DNA from: Candidatus Gastranaerophilales bacterium
GTDB taxonomy: Bacteria > Cyanobacteriota > Vampirovibrionia > Gastranaerophilales > Gastranaerophilaceae
DNA: 45,034 nt
Assembly: GCA_944325075.1 (NCBI GenBank)
Contig: CALUYU010000012.1
Location: forward strand, 1-45,034
Reading direction: 5' to 3'
Below, piece by piece: positions 24,486-31,995 of the stretch. Made by a program: the position numbers and the translations under genes. The notes under the pieces were generated by a model. That model saw only the letters and a program-made list of their open reading frames with translations, had not been told where the DNA came from and made no database searches. How positions within the stretch are numbered: position 1 is the first letter of the stretch; each line of letters starts with the position of its first letter.

Positions 24486-25739
24486 TTACTCATCCTCTTC
24501 AGATGATTCTTCATCCTCACTAGCTTCATCCTGTTGAATATCTTCATCATCATAAGCCTGTTGGTTCATTTCTTCTTCAATTTCCTGCTGTAATTCATCA
24601 TCATTGCTATCGTCGTTATGTTCAAAATCATCTTCAATAACCTCATCCGGCTCTTCATATATATGAGCCGCCTCAGCCTTTTCCATCTGAGAAACACTCT
24701 TAATATCAATTTTCCATCCGGTTAATTTATGAGCCAATCTGACATTTTGACCTTCCCTTCCGATTGCTAGAGAAAGCTGATCATCCGGAACAACCACCAT
24801 AGCTTCATGAGCATATTCATCATCCGCCAGAATATCTACAGAAACAACTCTTGCAGGAGAAAGCGCATTTACGATATATTCAACCGGATCTTCCGAATAT
24901 CTTACGATATCAATTTTTTCATTTTTAAGTTCGGAAACAATAGTTTGAATACGGCTTCCACGAGGCCCGATACAAGCCCCCACACTATCAACTTCCGGGT
25001 CGTTTGACCATACGGCAATTTTAGTTCTAAAACCGGCTTCTCTGGAGATTGATTTAATTTCTACAATACCGTCCTCAATTTCCGGAACTTCAAGTTCAAA
25101 CAACTCTCTAACAATTTCAGCATGAGCATGAGAAACAATAACCTGAGGGAGTCTTGTTGTTTCTTTAACGTTAAGAACAAAAACTCTTATTCTGTTACCA
25201 GGTTTATAGTATTCACCGGGTATCTGCTCTTTTTGCGGCATAATAGCATCTGTTTTACCAATGTTGACAATAACATTCCTATTTTCAACACGCTGAATTA
25301 TACCGGTTGTTAAAGTTCCTTTCTTTTCAAGAAATTCATTAAGAACAAGATTTCTTTCAGCTTCTCTTATTCTTTGAGTCAAAACCTGTTTAGCGGCCTG
25401 GGCAGCAATACGTCCAAACTGTTCAGGAGTAACTTCCAGTTTAACTTCATCGCCAACTTCAACATCTTCGTCAATTTCTTTTGCCTCAGCCAACGAAATT
25501 TGGGTTTCATCATCATCAACAGATTCAACAACAACTTTTGTACTAAAAACACCTATTTCACCGGATTGTTCATCCAATATTGCTTCAATATTAGTTGCAT
25601 CCTTGTTTCTCATATGTTTTTTGTACGCAGCAACCATTGCATCACAAAGAGAATTTACAAGAACTTCCTTTGAAATGCCTCTTTCGCGTTCCAGTTCTTC
25701 TAAAGCTTCATTCAAATTTCCGCCGCCAATTTTAATCAT
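24486..25739 (-). CDS. nusA: Transcription termination/antitermination protein NusA
   Basis: NusA binds RNA polymerase and nascent RNA and controls pausing, termination and antitermination. The layout is N-terminal polymerase-binding domain (about 1-130), S1 domain (about 135-200, GIIQRVENRNVIVNIGKTDAI), then two KH domains (EAGFRTKIAVWSNDPEVDSVGACIG; DDQLSLAIGREGQNVRLAHKLTGW). The last 65 residues are an acidic Asp/Glu/Gln-rich tail, as in some Gram-positive-like or cyanobacterial NusA. The length is 417 residues. It lies 17 nt after rimP in a two-gene operon, ended by a terminator at 24439-24473. Confidence 0.95.
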   Translation of the reverse strand: MIKIGGGNLNEALEELERERGISKEVLVNSLCDAMVAAYKKHMRNKDATNIEAILDEQSGEIGVFSTKVVVESVDDDETQISLAEAKEIDEDVEVGDEVKLEVTPEQFGRIAAQAAKQVLTQRIREAERNLVLNEFLEKKGTLTTGIIQRVENRNVIVNIGKTDAIMPQKEQIPGEYYKPGNRIRVFVLNVKETTRLPQVIVSHAHAEIVRELFELEVPEIEDGIVEIKSISREAGFRTKIAVWSNDPEVDSVGACIGPRGSRIQTIVSELKNEKIDIVRYSEDPVEYIVNALSPARVVSVDILADDEYAHEAMVVVPDDQLSLAIGREGQNVRLAHKLTGWKIDIKSVSQMEKAEAAHIYEEPDEVIEDDFEHNDDSNDDELQQEIEEEMNQQAYDDEDIQQDEASEDEESSEEDE

Positions 25740-25756
25740 TTTTTTTCTCCTTTATA

Positions 25757-26242
25757 TTAATCTATATATAATTTAGCTGATTGAATATTACTTCTTGGAA
25801 TAGTCAATTCCTGCCCGTCATCAAACCTAAAGAAGGTTAAACCTTCTGCTTCATTAAAATCAATAATTTCACCTTTAAATATTTTTTCACTTTCGCCATT
25901 CAAAGGTTCTTTTAATTTTAAGGAAATTCTACGCCCCTTAAAGATAACAAATTCTTTATCCGATTTAAATTTTCTTTCTAATCCCGGAGAAGACACTTCC
26001 AGATTATATTTAACCGGAATAAGCTCATCAAGGAAATCGCTCAAACTACGTGTAACCTTTTCACAGTCATCCAAAGTAACGTCTTTTTCAGAAGAATAAA
26101 GATAAATTCTTAAGAACCATCTGTGATTTTCCTTAACAAAATCAATTTCAATAGGAATATATCCGTAACGCATAGCGGTATTTTCTATCAATGGTGTAAT
26201 CTTTTCTATAACTTCATATCTGTTAATATCCTGTTTTGCCAT
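25757..26242 (-). CDS. rimP: Ribosome maturation factor RimP
   Basis: RimP helps assemble the 30S subunit. The N-terminal domain contains YGYIPIEIDFVKENHRWFLRIYLYSSE and VTLDDCEKVTRSLSDFLDE, followed by LEVSSPGLERKFKSDKEF, the family signature, and a C-terminal SH3-like barrel with FRFDDGQELTIPRSNIQSAKL. I choose the ATG at 26242, which has AAAGG at 10 nt. An in-frame ATG three codons upstream sits only 1 nt from it. The rimP-nusA order is conserved in many bacteria. A terminator-like hairpin lies in the leader (26270-26297). Confidence 0.93.
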   Translation of the reverse strand: MAKQDINRYEVIEKITPLIENTAMRYGYIPIEIDFVKENHRWFLRIYLYSSEKDVTLDDCEKVTRSLSDFLDELIPVKYNLEVSSPGLERKFKSDKEFVIFKGRRISLKLKEPLNGESEKIFKGEIIDFNEAEGLTFFRFDDGQELTIPRSNIQSAKLYID

Positions 26243-26269
26243 ACACACCATACCTTTCTGCTATCGTAA

Positions 26270-26297
26270 AAAAAGAACGGGGGTTCCCGTTCTTTTT
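26270..26297 (-). terminator. Intrinsic terminator in front of rimP, possible attenuator
   Basis: Stem GAACGGG/CCCGTTC with an A/T-extended base and GGTT loop, followed on the minus strand by seven T. It may end the upstream coiled-coil gene, but a promoter (26322-26350) lies before it, so it would also sit in the rimP-nusA leader. Confidence 0.8.
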
Positions 26298-26321
26298 ATG
26301 GACAATGCTGTCAACAAATGT

Positions 26322-26350
26322 ATTTTAACGTAACAAGCTTCAAATGTAAA
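26322..26350 (-). promoter_or_regulatory. Predicted promoter of rimP-nusA
   Basis: On the minus strand TTTACA (26345-26350), a 17-nt spacer and TAAAAT (26322-26327). Transcripts from here would pass the terminator-like hairpin at 26270-26297 before rimP. Confidence 0.55.
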
Positions 26351-26377
26351 CCCGTTCGTAAAGAAAAGTAAACATTA

Positions 26378-28057
26378 TTAATTATCAGGTTCTGCCTTCA
26401 TTGCCTCATCCAGCTGCTGCTGATACTCTTCCTGACTGACTTTTTTGCCATCGACTACATATATTTGTTGTCCAGAAGAATCAACGCCTTCTTTAAACTC
26501 GTGGCCGTTCCAGGCTCCTACAAGGTTTGCGTCTCTGATATCCTGAATTTCCTGTAATTCTGCTCTACGCTGTTCCATTTCCTGAACTTTTGCTTCTTTT
26601 TTAGCGGCTTTATCAGACTTACCTTTTTCTCTGGCCTCAGTTGCTTGCCCGTCTGTTTTAACAATATCGTCGTTAAGAGAATCCATCTCCTTCTGTTCCT
26701 GCTGTTTCATTTTGTCAAGCCGCTGTTCCTGCTTCTCGATAACACCATTAATATCTTTTTGCTGCTTTTCAAGATCTTTAATCTTTTCTTCACCGTTGTT
26801 TACAAGATCCAAATTTTTATCATAAGCTTCTTGGGAAGCCTTCATTTTATCTTGTAATGGTTTAAGTTGATTATTCAGTTGATCCAATTCAGACTTAGCC
26901 TGTTTATGTTTGGTGAAAGCAGTGTCATATTGCTCAGCCTTTTTAGCCTGTAATTCCTGAGCTTCGGTTTGCTTTTGTTTAAGCTTATCTAATTTATCTT
27001 CTGCTTTATCAAGTTTAGCTTGAATTTTGGATTTATCTTCATCAGATGCACTGGCAAGTTGTGATCTTAAATCACTTACAGTATTCTCCTGATTTGCGAC
27101 ATCCTCATTCGCCTGTGCCAGCTGTTGATCAGCAGACTCCATAGCACTCTTTGTACTTGCAACATTATCAGCCAGCTGCTTAACTTCGCTTTCTTTTCCT
27201 TTGACCTGTTCATTCACTGTATCAAAATTCTTCTTATCAGTTTCATAAGCAGATTTCAGTGAAGAAGTTTCAGTCTGAGCCTTACTAAATAATGCTCTGG
27301 TTGTTTCGATTTGTTCTCCAAGCTGGCCCGATTCTTGTGTTGCAAGAGTAATAGCAGTACTTAATTCACTTGAATTTTCTGCATTTTTCATATTATCAAT
27401 AGCAGAAGAAACTTCTGCCCCGGAGTTAACAGATGTTGACGCGGTACTATCACTTGATTTAGATGAAATAGAATCCCAGGCACTAATACCTTTAGTAACA
27501 ACACCCGCAATAGTTGTAACTGCTGTCAGACCATCAGTAAACTTCTGCCAGCCACTCTTTTCCTGAACAGCAGGCTGAGGCATACTTGCATTTAAATATG
27601 CATAATAATTATCCTCAATTCTTTGAAACGCTCGTCCCGAATACCCTGTAAATGCGCCTCTGTCCCAATAACTATCCAAATTCATTGATCCGGTGTACAT
27701 TCTTTGCCGCAAATCTTTTGCATCCGCCTGCTTGTTTCTAAAACCGGAACTTACATAATTAGAGGCCTGTTTAGTCCCCTGTTTCGGTGCAGTATTAACT
27801 CTTGAATAAGATGATGAAGTTGTGCTGCTTCCAGAAGTCGAATTTCTGGAATTCAGAATTGAACCATTCTTAGAAGACCAGTTTCCGGTTGATAAAGACA
27901 TTTTTTGCAGATTTGCAGCTGCAGAACTGCCGGTAGAGTTTCGAACAGTCTGAACTGCCCCCTCAGATTTACTGTCGGCGGTAAAGTTTGACCTTATATT
28001 ATTGTTCGAATTTAGAGATGTTCGAACTCCTGGTTTAAACTTCAACTCGATGTTCAT
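26378..28057 (-). CDS. Long coiled-coil protein, unknown function
   Basis: The 559-residue protein has no recognised family. Residues 1 to about 160 are rich in Ser, Asn, Thr and Gly and look disordered. A short hydrophobic patch (about 175-195, FTDGLTAVTTIAGVVTKGI) is too weak for a sure membrane helix. From about 220 to 500 the sequence is a heptad-rich, Lys/Glu/Gln-rich coiled coil. The end contains YVVDGKKVSQEEYQQQLDEA. There is no signal peptide. Length and composition suggest a structural or secreted filament-like protein. It is preceded by a 24-codon upstream frame overlapping its start codon (28054-28128). Confidence 0.6.
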   Translation of the reverse strand: MNIELKFKPGVRTSLNSNNNIRSNFTADSKSEGAVQTVRNSTGSSAAANLQKMSLSTGNWSSKNGSILNSRNSTSGSSTTSSSYSRVNTAPKQGTKQASNYVSSGFRNKQADAKDLRQRMYTGSMNLDSYWDRGAFTGYSGRAFQRIEDNYYAYLNASMPQPAVQEKSGWQKFTDGLTAVTTIAGVVTKGISAWDSISSKSSDSTASTSVNSGAEVSSAIDNMKNAENSSELSTAITLATQESGQLGEQIETTRALFSKAQTETSSLKSAYETDKKNFDTVNEQVKGKESEVKQLADNVASTKSAMESADQQLAQANEDVANQENTVSDLRSQLASASDEDKSKIQAKLDKAEDKLDKLKQKQTEAQELQAKKAEQYDTAFTKHKQAKSELDQLNNQLKPLQDKMKASQEAYDKNLDLVNNGEEKIKDLEKQQKDINGVIEKQEQRLDKMKQQEQKEMDSLNDDIVKTDGQATEAREKGKSDKAAKKEAKVQEMEQRRAELQEIQDIRDANLVGAWNGHEFKEGVDSSGQQIYVVDGKKVSQEEYQQQLDEAMKAEPDN

Positions 28058-28128
28058 GTTCTTAAACTCTCTCTGGTTTCTTTCTTATATATATAAAGAT
28101 TTTTTAAAAACATGAATTGCATCCTCAT
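28054..28128 (-). CDS. Possible 24-codon upstream leader ORF
   Basis: ATG at 28128 reads 24 codons and ends in TGA that overlaps the ATG of the coiled-coil gene (ATGA junction). No clear Shine-Dalgarno precedes it. It could couple translation to the downstream gene, or be chance. Confidence 0.25.
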   Translation of the reverse strand: MRMQFMFLKNLYIYKKETRESLRT

Positions 28129-28620
28129 AAATTTTCTGTTACAATTGTTAATATTTTATAAATACTATATATATAAAATTAATATACCCAAATTAATGTC
28201 AAAAACAACGAACATTTTCTATCTCTTTATAAAGTTGTTAATATTCTTCACAATAATATGAATCCCGAAAATAGAAGAGCAACGGATTGTTTCGGAATTT
28301 GCAAGTTTTTGTGAAGCTAAATTTACAATTAAATGTAAATTTTTTGGCAAAAAGAAAATGTAAGCAAAAGTGTTATAATTACTATTTATCAGGCAAGTTA
28401 ACAAATCTTATTGTAAAAAGATTGGCATGGAGAAAGAAAAACATGTGTCATTTTTCCTTTTTAGGATTATGATTATAATACAAGTGAATCTTGGGAGGCG
28501 GGGTTAGTTATAATTCTGTCTCGGGGGAATCAATCGTTAGAACGATTAAATCTTTTCAAAAATCGTTTAAAATGGTGATGAAGATTAGAATTCTATTATT
28601 CGTATAGGAGGAAATTAGAA
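28129..28620. other. Intergenic region between the coiled-coil gene and cobO
   Basis: This gap of about 490 bp is AT-rich. It has a TTGACA (28195-28200, minus strand) that may serve the coiled-coil gene, an inverted repeat ATTTACA-N6-TGTAAAT (28321-28340), an extended -10 TGT-TATAAT (28371-28379) pointing to cobO, and a small hairpin AATCGTT/AACGATT (28532-28547). No gene of normal type is supported; a leader RNA of about 240 nt before cobO is possible. Confidence 0.5.
28371..28379 (+). promoter_or_regulatory. Possible extended -10 promoter for cobO
   Basis: TG-T-TATAAT with no good -35 box; it would give a long leader of about 235 nt. Confidence 0.35.
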
Positions 28621-29154
28621 GTGTTAGAGCATGGTTACATTCAAATTTATACAGGCGACGGTAAAGGAAAAACAACTGCCTCATTGGGATTAGCACTCAG
28701 AGCGTTGGGGCATGGCTGGAAGGTACTTATTATACAATTTACCAAAGGTGACAGTGCTACTTCTTATGGTGAAATTATATCTTCATCAAAATTTTTACCA
28801 AACCTTGATGTCGTTCAGTTCGGGATGGACCGTGTTTGCTATTCACATAATGTATGTATGGATGATTTTAAAGAAGCAAAAAAAGGTTGGGAATTTGCGA
28901 AAAAGGCAATTAATTCCGGAAAATACCAGCTTATTATACTTGATGAAATAAATATTTGCACGGCAATGAACATGATTAAGGTAAGTGATGTTAAAGAAAC
29001 ATTAATGCACAAACCGGAAAATTTGGAAATTGTATTAACGGGAAGATATGCTCATCCTGAACTTAAAGCAATGGCCCATCTTGTAACTGAAATGAAACCT
29101 ATCAAGCATTACTTTGACATGGGTGTAATGGCAAGACAGGGTATTGAATACTAA
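28621..29154 (+). CDS. cobO: Cob(I)yrinic acid a,c-diamide adenosyltransferase (CobO/BtuR type)
   Basis: The enzyme transfers the adenosyl group of ATP to cobalt in corrinoids to make adenosylcobalamin forms. The P-loop TGDGKGKTTASLGLALRALGHG (residues 11-32, Walker A GDGKGKTT) and LIILDEINICTAMNMIKV (Walker B-like) with VLTGRYAHPELKAMAHLVTEM are typical of CobA/BtuR/CobO. The protein has 177 residues and starts with GTG after AGGAGG. No other cobalamin synthesis gene is near, so it may serve salvage. A terminator follows at 29202-29234. Confidence 0.93.
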   Translation: MLEHGYIQIYTGDGKGKTTASLGLALRALGHGWKVLIIQFTKGDSATSYGEIISSSKFLPNLDVVQFGMDRVCYSHNVCMDDFKEAKKGWEFAKKAINSGKYQLIILDEINICTAMNMIKVSDVKETLMHKPENLEIVLTGRYAHPELKAMAHLVTEMKPIKHYFDMGVMARQGIEY

Positions 29155-29201
29155 AATTCAAAAAATTAATGTAAATCCTTTTTGTTTCAGAAATGAAATA
29201 A

Positions 29202-29234
29202 CGGACATTCCAAACGGAGGGTCCGATTTTTTTT
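29202..29234 (+). terminator. Terminator of cobO
   Basis: Stem CGGAC/GTCCG with an inner CC/GG pairing, followed by eight T (29227-29234). Confidence 0.8.
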
Positions 29235-29243
29235 ATTTGAAAC

Positions 29244-29272
29244 TTGAAAATTTATGTGTAATAAGTTATACT
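29244..29272 (+). promoter_or_regulatory. Predicted promoter of pilin-like gene 3 unit
   Basis: TTGAAA (29244-29249), a 17-nt spacer and TATACT (29267-29272), about 37 nt before the ATG at 29310. Confidence 0.65.
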
Positions 29273-29345
29273 AAAAGAAGAAAATATTTTACATTATGGA
29301 GTTAAAAACATGCAAAACTCAATCATAACGCGGATTTCCCTGATT

Positions 29346-29355
29346 GGGGGGGGGG
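29346..29355 (+). repeat. Poly-G tract (10 G) in the leader of pilin-like gene 3
   Basis: Ten consecutive G beginning 36 nt after ATG 29310, at nearly the same codon position as in pilin-like genes 1 and 2. Confidence 0.88.
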
Positions 29356-29491
29356 CAGACTAAGGATTTAAACCCTTATTGGGCTAGGGTTTGGCGTGTT
29401 GTTATTGATTGGATTTCCAAGGTAAAATTAATTGAACTCAGGATTGACGGATTGAGGGAATATTCCGTTTGCAATCCGGGGAATATTTTTA

Positions 29492-29513
29492 GGCGAAAGT
29501 TTTTTCTTTCGCC
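29492..29513 (+). promoter_or_regulatory. Hairpin between the G-tract frame and pilin-like gene 3
   Basis: GGCGAAAG and CTTTCGCC pair perfectly over a loop of six T, followed by ATTTT. It may be a weak terminator or attenuator between the leader frame and the pilin RBS (29541-29550). Confidence 0.45.
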
Positions 29514-29555
29514 ATTTTGGGCTGTAAATTTTTCAATTATAAAAGGAGGTATTTT

Positions 29556-30518
29556 ATGATTAATTTTTTCAAAAAAAATTTTGCCAAAGGTAAAAAGAGC
29601 CTGAGAATATGTCATCCTGAACTCGCAGCTCCTCTTGTTGCCGACGTAAAGGAGGCTTACAAGGGAGGGGGCTCGCAGAGTATTTCAGGATCCTACCACC
29701 TGCAAGAATATACAGATTTCAATATCAATAAATCTAATGTTGGGGTGGAAACCCCAACCTACAATAATATTTCGCTGAATACTAAAGAGTGCAGCATAAT
29801 ATGGCAGTGCCTCAGGCCACACTCGCCTCGTCGAGCCGCGTTTACCCTGGCAGAAGTCCTTATAACCCTTGGCATTATCGGTATTGTTGCAGCTATGACG
29901 CTGCCGACGTTAATTCAAAATTACAAAGTTAAACAAATAGTTACACAACTCAAAACCAATTATTCAATTTTTAACACGGCTTTTAGAATGGCGATTGCAC
30001 AAAACGGTGAAATTTCAAGCTGGGGGCTTTCTGAACTCTCTTATACTCAAGACGAAGATACCGGAGACCATAATTATGTAAACGATAGTAATATAAATTC
30101 AAGTAAAATATTGTTTAATGCTATTAAACCTTATTTAAAAATAGCTAAAATATGCGAGCCCGGAGATTCTTCATGTATTATTATAAAAGAAGGGAAGAAT
30201 AATGGAATATTTGAGTTCTACTCCGGAATACTGGCAAACGGAACATCTTTTTATCTTTTTTCAAGAAGTGGAAATTGTGAATACGAAAACGTCAGCATTA
30301 ATACTAGAGGGAAATTATGCGGAGATTTAACAATTGACATTAATGGCCCTGATTCTAAACCGAATGAATGGGGCAAAGATATTTTCAGATTTTCTATTGT
30401 CCCGGAAGGAATTATACCGCGAGGAGTAGCTAATGACAAAATTTTTCCATTTAAAACATTTTGCAGACCTGATATGAAACAAAACATTTCAAATTATTGG
30501 GAAGGCTGTACTGCCTAG
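29556..30518 (+). CDS. Pilin-like protein 3, with a premature amber stop
   Basis: ATG 29556 has a perfect RBS AAAAGGAGGT at 5 nt. The leader (MINFFKKNFAKGKKSLRICHPELAAPL) contains the 80-bp nested repeat and a VGVETPTY palindrome. AFTLAEVLITLGIIGIVAAM is the prepilin helix, here about 105 residues from the start, and the globular domain resembles pilin-like gene 4 (WGKDIFRFS, GIIPRG). The frame stops at TAG (30516-30518), but beyond it the same frame runs 24 codons (IIYNENMDYEKCSDLDWDGK) to TAA at 30591-30593. Gene 4 has VIYNENMDYLKCDGLSWSGK in the same place, after a Trp. So TAG replaces Trp TGG by one base change. The protein loses its Cys-containing C-terminus unless read through. Confidence 0.78.
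   Translation: MINFFKKNFAKGKKSLRICHPELAAPLVADVKEAYKGGGSQSISGSYHLQEYTDFNINKSNVGVETPTYNNISLNTKECSIIWQCLRPHSPRRAAFTLAEVLITLGIIGIVAAMTLPTLIQNYKVKQIVTQLKTNYSIFNTAFRMAIAQNGEISSWGLSELSYTQDEDTGDHNYVNDSNINSSKILFNAIKPYLKIAKICEPGDSSCIIIKEGKNNGIFEFYSGILANGTSFYLFSRSGNCEYENVSINTRGKLCGDLTIDINGPDSKPNEWGKDIFRFSIVPEGIIPRGVANDKIFPFKTFCRPDMKQNISNYWEGCTA
29613..29692. repeat. 80-bp nested repeat in pilin-like gene 3 leader
   Basis: The ends match the 23-bp palindrome at 23894-23916 (CATCCTGAACT ... TTTCAGGATC), but 57 bp are inserted in its middle, encoding 19 residues in frame. A 7-bp CTCGCAG occurs near both ends of the insert. The same 80-bp form is at 44785-44864. Confidence 0.8.
29738..29762. repeat. Palindromic repeat (TTGGGGT type)
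   Basis: 25 bp with TTGGGGT/ACCCCAA stem, in the leader of pilin-like gene 3, encoding VGVETPTY as in gene 2. Confidence 0.85.
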
Positions 30519-30648
30519 ATTATATACAATGAAAATATGGATTATGAAAAATGCAGCGACCTCGATTGGGATGGCAAACACAAATGTAACTAATCCGCAT
30601 TCCAAATAATTATAAACCGGCATCTTAAGTAAGAGTCATCAGCCCTTG

Positions 30649-31803
30649 CTAATTAGAATACAATTTTGCATACTGTGGATTAACAGCCAGCCACTTGAAG
30701 GTCTCTTCTCCACGCGGCGGAATATCAATAACAAAGGTTCCGCCGTATCGGCCTCTTGTAAACACCAGGTAACCCTCTTTTGCAAGATTTTGAAAAGCTT
30801 TTCTTATTGTATTAGGACTTAAATCCATAGTCTTAGAAAGTTCCATAATAGACGGAAGCTTAGAACCAATTTCGTAATTATCTGCAATCATTGATTTTAT
30901 TGCATTTTGAGTTTTTTCATAATAATAAAAAGCAGTATCTTTTGCAGGTGCAAAAATAGATTTTTCTAATTTAAGACCGGCATTAGAATCTTTAGGACAC
31001 TTTATAACCGTGGTTCCGTAACGGCCTCTTCTTGGAAGCAGAATTCCCTCATCTATAAGAACTTTTAATGCATCATGAATTGTTTTTATACTTGCTTTAA
31101 GTTCATATGAAAGTTGTGAGTGAGAAGGGAGACGATCGCCGGGTTTTAAATTAGTATCTATGTATTCTTTTAAATCCTTCTCAATCTTTCCTACTAAGGT
31201 TTTTTGTATACTTTCGTTCGATTTTATAACTCCGGAGAAATTCAAAGATTTTACAACCCATCCTCCATCAGAGGTTTTCTGGGACTTATGCTCAAGAATA
31301 CCCATTCCGCAAAGATATTCAAATGCAAGACGAGTTGTATTTGCAGAACATCCTATCATTGCAGCCAATGCTCTTGATGACGGGAGATAGCTTCCCGTCC
31401 TTAATTTATTGGACGTAATGAACTTTTTCACTTCTAATATCGCAATATCACGCTTAGAAGTAAGCTTTCTTAACATACATGATTTTTCAGATCTATTTTT
31501 AATAATAGTCCCAATTCTTTGTTTAGATTCAACATAACCCTTATCTTCAATGTATCTAAGCGCATTCTGTATGGTTCCGACACTTACACCAAGGTAGTAG
31601 GCAAATTCAGCCTTGGAAGGAAGCAGATTATTGGCTGAAATTTTTCCGGATTTCAAATTTGTTTCAATAATATTAATCAGCCAATTTGCAATTGAAATAG
31701 CTTTAGATTCTTTGCTATTTCGCAAATCCGGATTTGAAAATTCAAAGTCCGAAAGCTTCAACTGCACTAATTTCGATTTAGAAGCCAAAATATAATTTTC
31801 CAT
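30649..31803 (-). CDS. Transcriptional regulator with four tandem GntR-type winged helices
   Basis: The 384-residue protein consists almost wholly of four GntR-like winged HTH units, at about 38-102 (LLPSKAEFAYYLGVSVGTIQ), 118-185 (YLPSSRALAAMIGCSANTTR), 203-268 (RLPSHSQLSYELKASIKTIH) and 294-360 (KLPSIMELSKTMDLSPNTIR). Each has the LPS-x-x-x-L-x-x-x-x-x-x-S/A pattern, and units 3 and 4 end in GRYGxT/GxF/V. No FCD, UTRA or aminotransferase effector domain is seen. I use ATG 31803; a GTG two codons upstream is the alternative. It diverges from ychF. A palindrome TATAC-TAT-GTATA at 31833-31845 lies just upstream and may be an operator. Confidence 0.8.
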   Translation of the reverse strand: MENYILASKSKLVQLKLSDFEFSNPDLRNSKESKAISIANWLINIIETNLKSGKISANNLLPSKAEFAYYLGVSVGTIQNALRYIEDKGYVESKQRIGTIIKNRSEKSCMLRKLTSKRDIAILEVKKFITSNKLRTGSYLPSSRALAAMIGCSANTTRLAFEYLCGMGILEHKSQKTSDGGWVVKSLNFSGVIKSNESIQKTLVGKIEKDLKEYIDTNLKPGDRLPSHSQLSYELKASIKTIHDALKVLIDEGILLPRRGRYGTTVIKCPKDSNAGLKLEKSIFAPAKDTAFYYYEKTQNAIKSMIADNYEIGSKLPSIMELSKTMDLSPNTIRKAFQNLAKEGYLVFTRGRYGGTFVIDIPPRGEETFKWLAVNPQYAKLYSN

Positions 31804-31832
31804 ACACACACCTATTGTTTCAAGTTTAATAA

Positions 31833-31845
31833 TATACTATGTATA
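31833..31845. promoter_or_regulatory. Possible operator of the GntR-type regulator
   Basis: TATAC-N3-GTATA palindrome about 30 nt before the regulator start, overlapping an AT-rich -10-like stretch. Autoregulation is inferred from position. Confidence 0.4.
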
Positions 31846-31925
31846 AAAAAACATCAATATATTTTTTGTCACAATATGAAGAAAAATTTACAAATATAGT
31901 TTAACGCCTGATTAGGCAGGCGGGC

Positions 31926-31954
31926 TTTACAAAAAGGCTGTTTTTCGTTAAAAT
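31926..31954 (+). promoter_or_regulatory. Predicted promoter of ychF
   Basis: TTTACA (31926-31931), a 17-nt spacer and TAAAAT (31949-31954). Confidence 0.55.
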
Positions 31955-31995
31955 AAAATATATATAAGAATAATTTTAAATGAGGAAAAACAATA

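Larger units (their letters stand above)
29310..29559 (+). other. G-tract leader reading frame in front of pilin-like gene 3, out of phase
   Basis: ATG 29310 has GGAG at 8 nt. After 12 codons it enters a 10-G run (29346-29355) and stops at TAA (29361). With 9 or 12 G the reading would pass to a frame open to TGA at 29557-29559, overlapping the pilin ATG (29556) as ATGA. The peptide has no known match. Unlike genes 1 and 2, the tract frame here is separate from the pilin and could only act by coupling or by affecting the leader RNA. A hairpin GGCGAAAG/CTTTCGCC lies at 29492-29513. Confidence 0.45.

Noticed and set aside
28491-28575. A stretch reading LVIILSRGNQSLERLNLFKNRLK, loosely like ribosomal protein S21
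   Set aside because: No start codon or RBS in that frame, a stop after about 23 residues, and another frame looks equally similar; judged chance.
28129-28620. Cobalamin riboswitch before cobO
   Set aside because: I looked for the conserved B12-box-like core and could not find it; the long leader remains unexplained.
29344-29559. An independent small gene at the 10-G tract
   Set aside because: Its GTG/TTG-type start would lie at the tract itself without RBS; it is better seen as the continuation of the ATG 29310 leader frame.
30516-30518. Use of TAG as a sense codon (alternative code)
   Set aside because: Other genes here end normally in TAG (for example sdaAB and the XRE regulator), so a single in-frame TAG is better explained by mutation.
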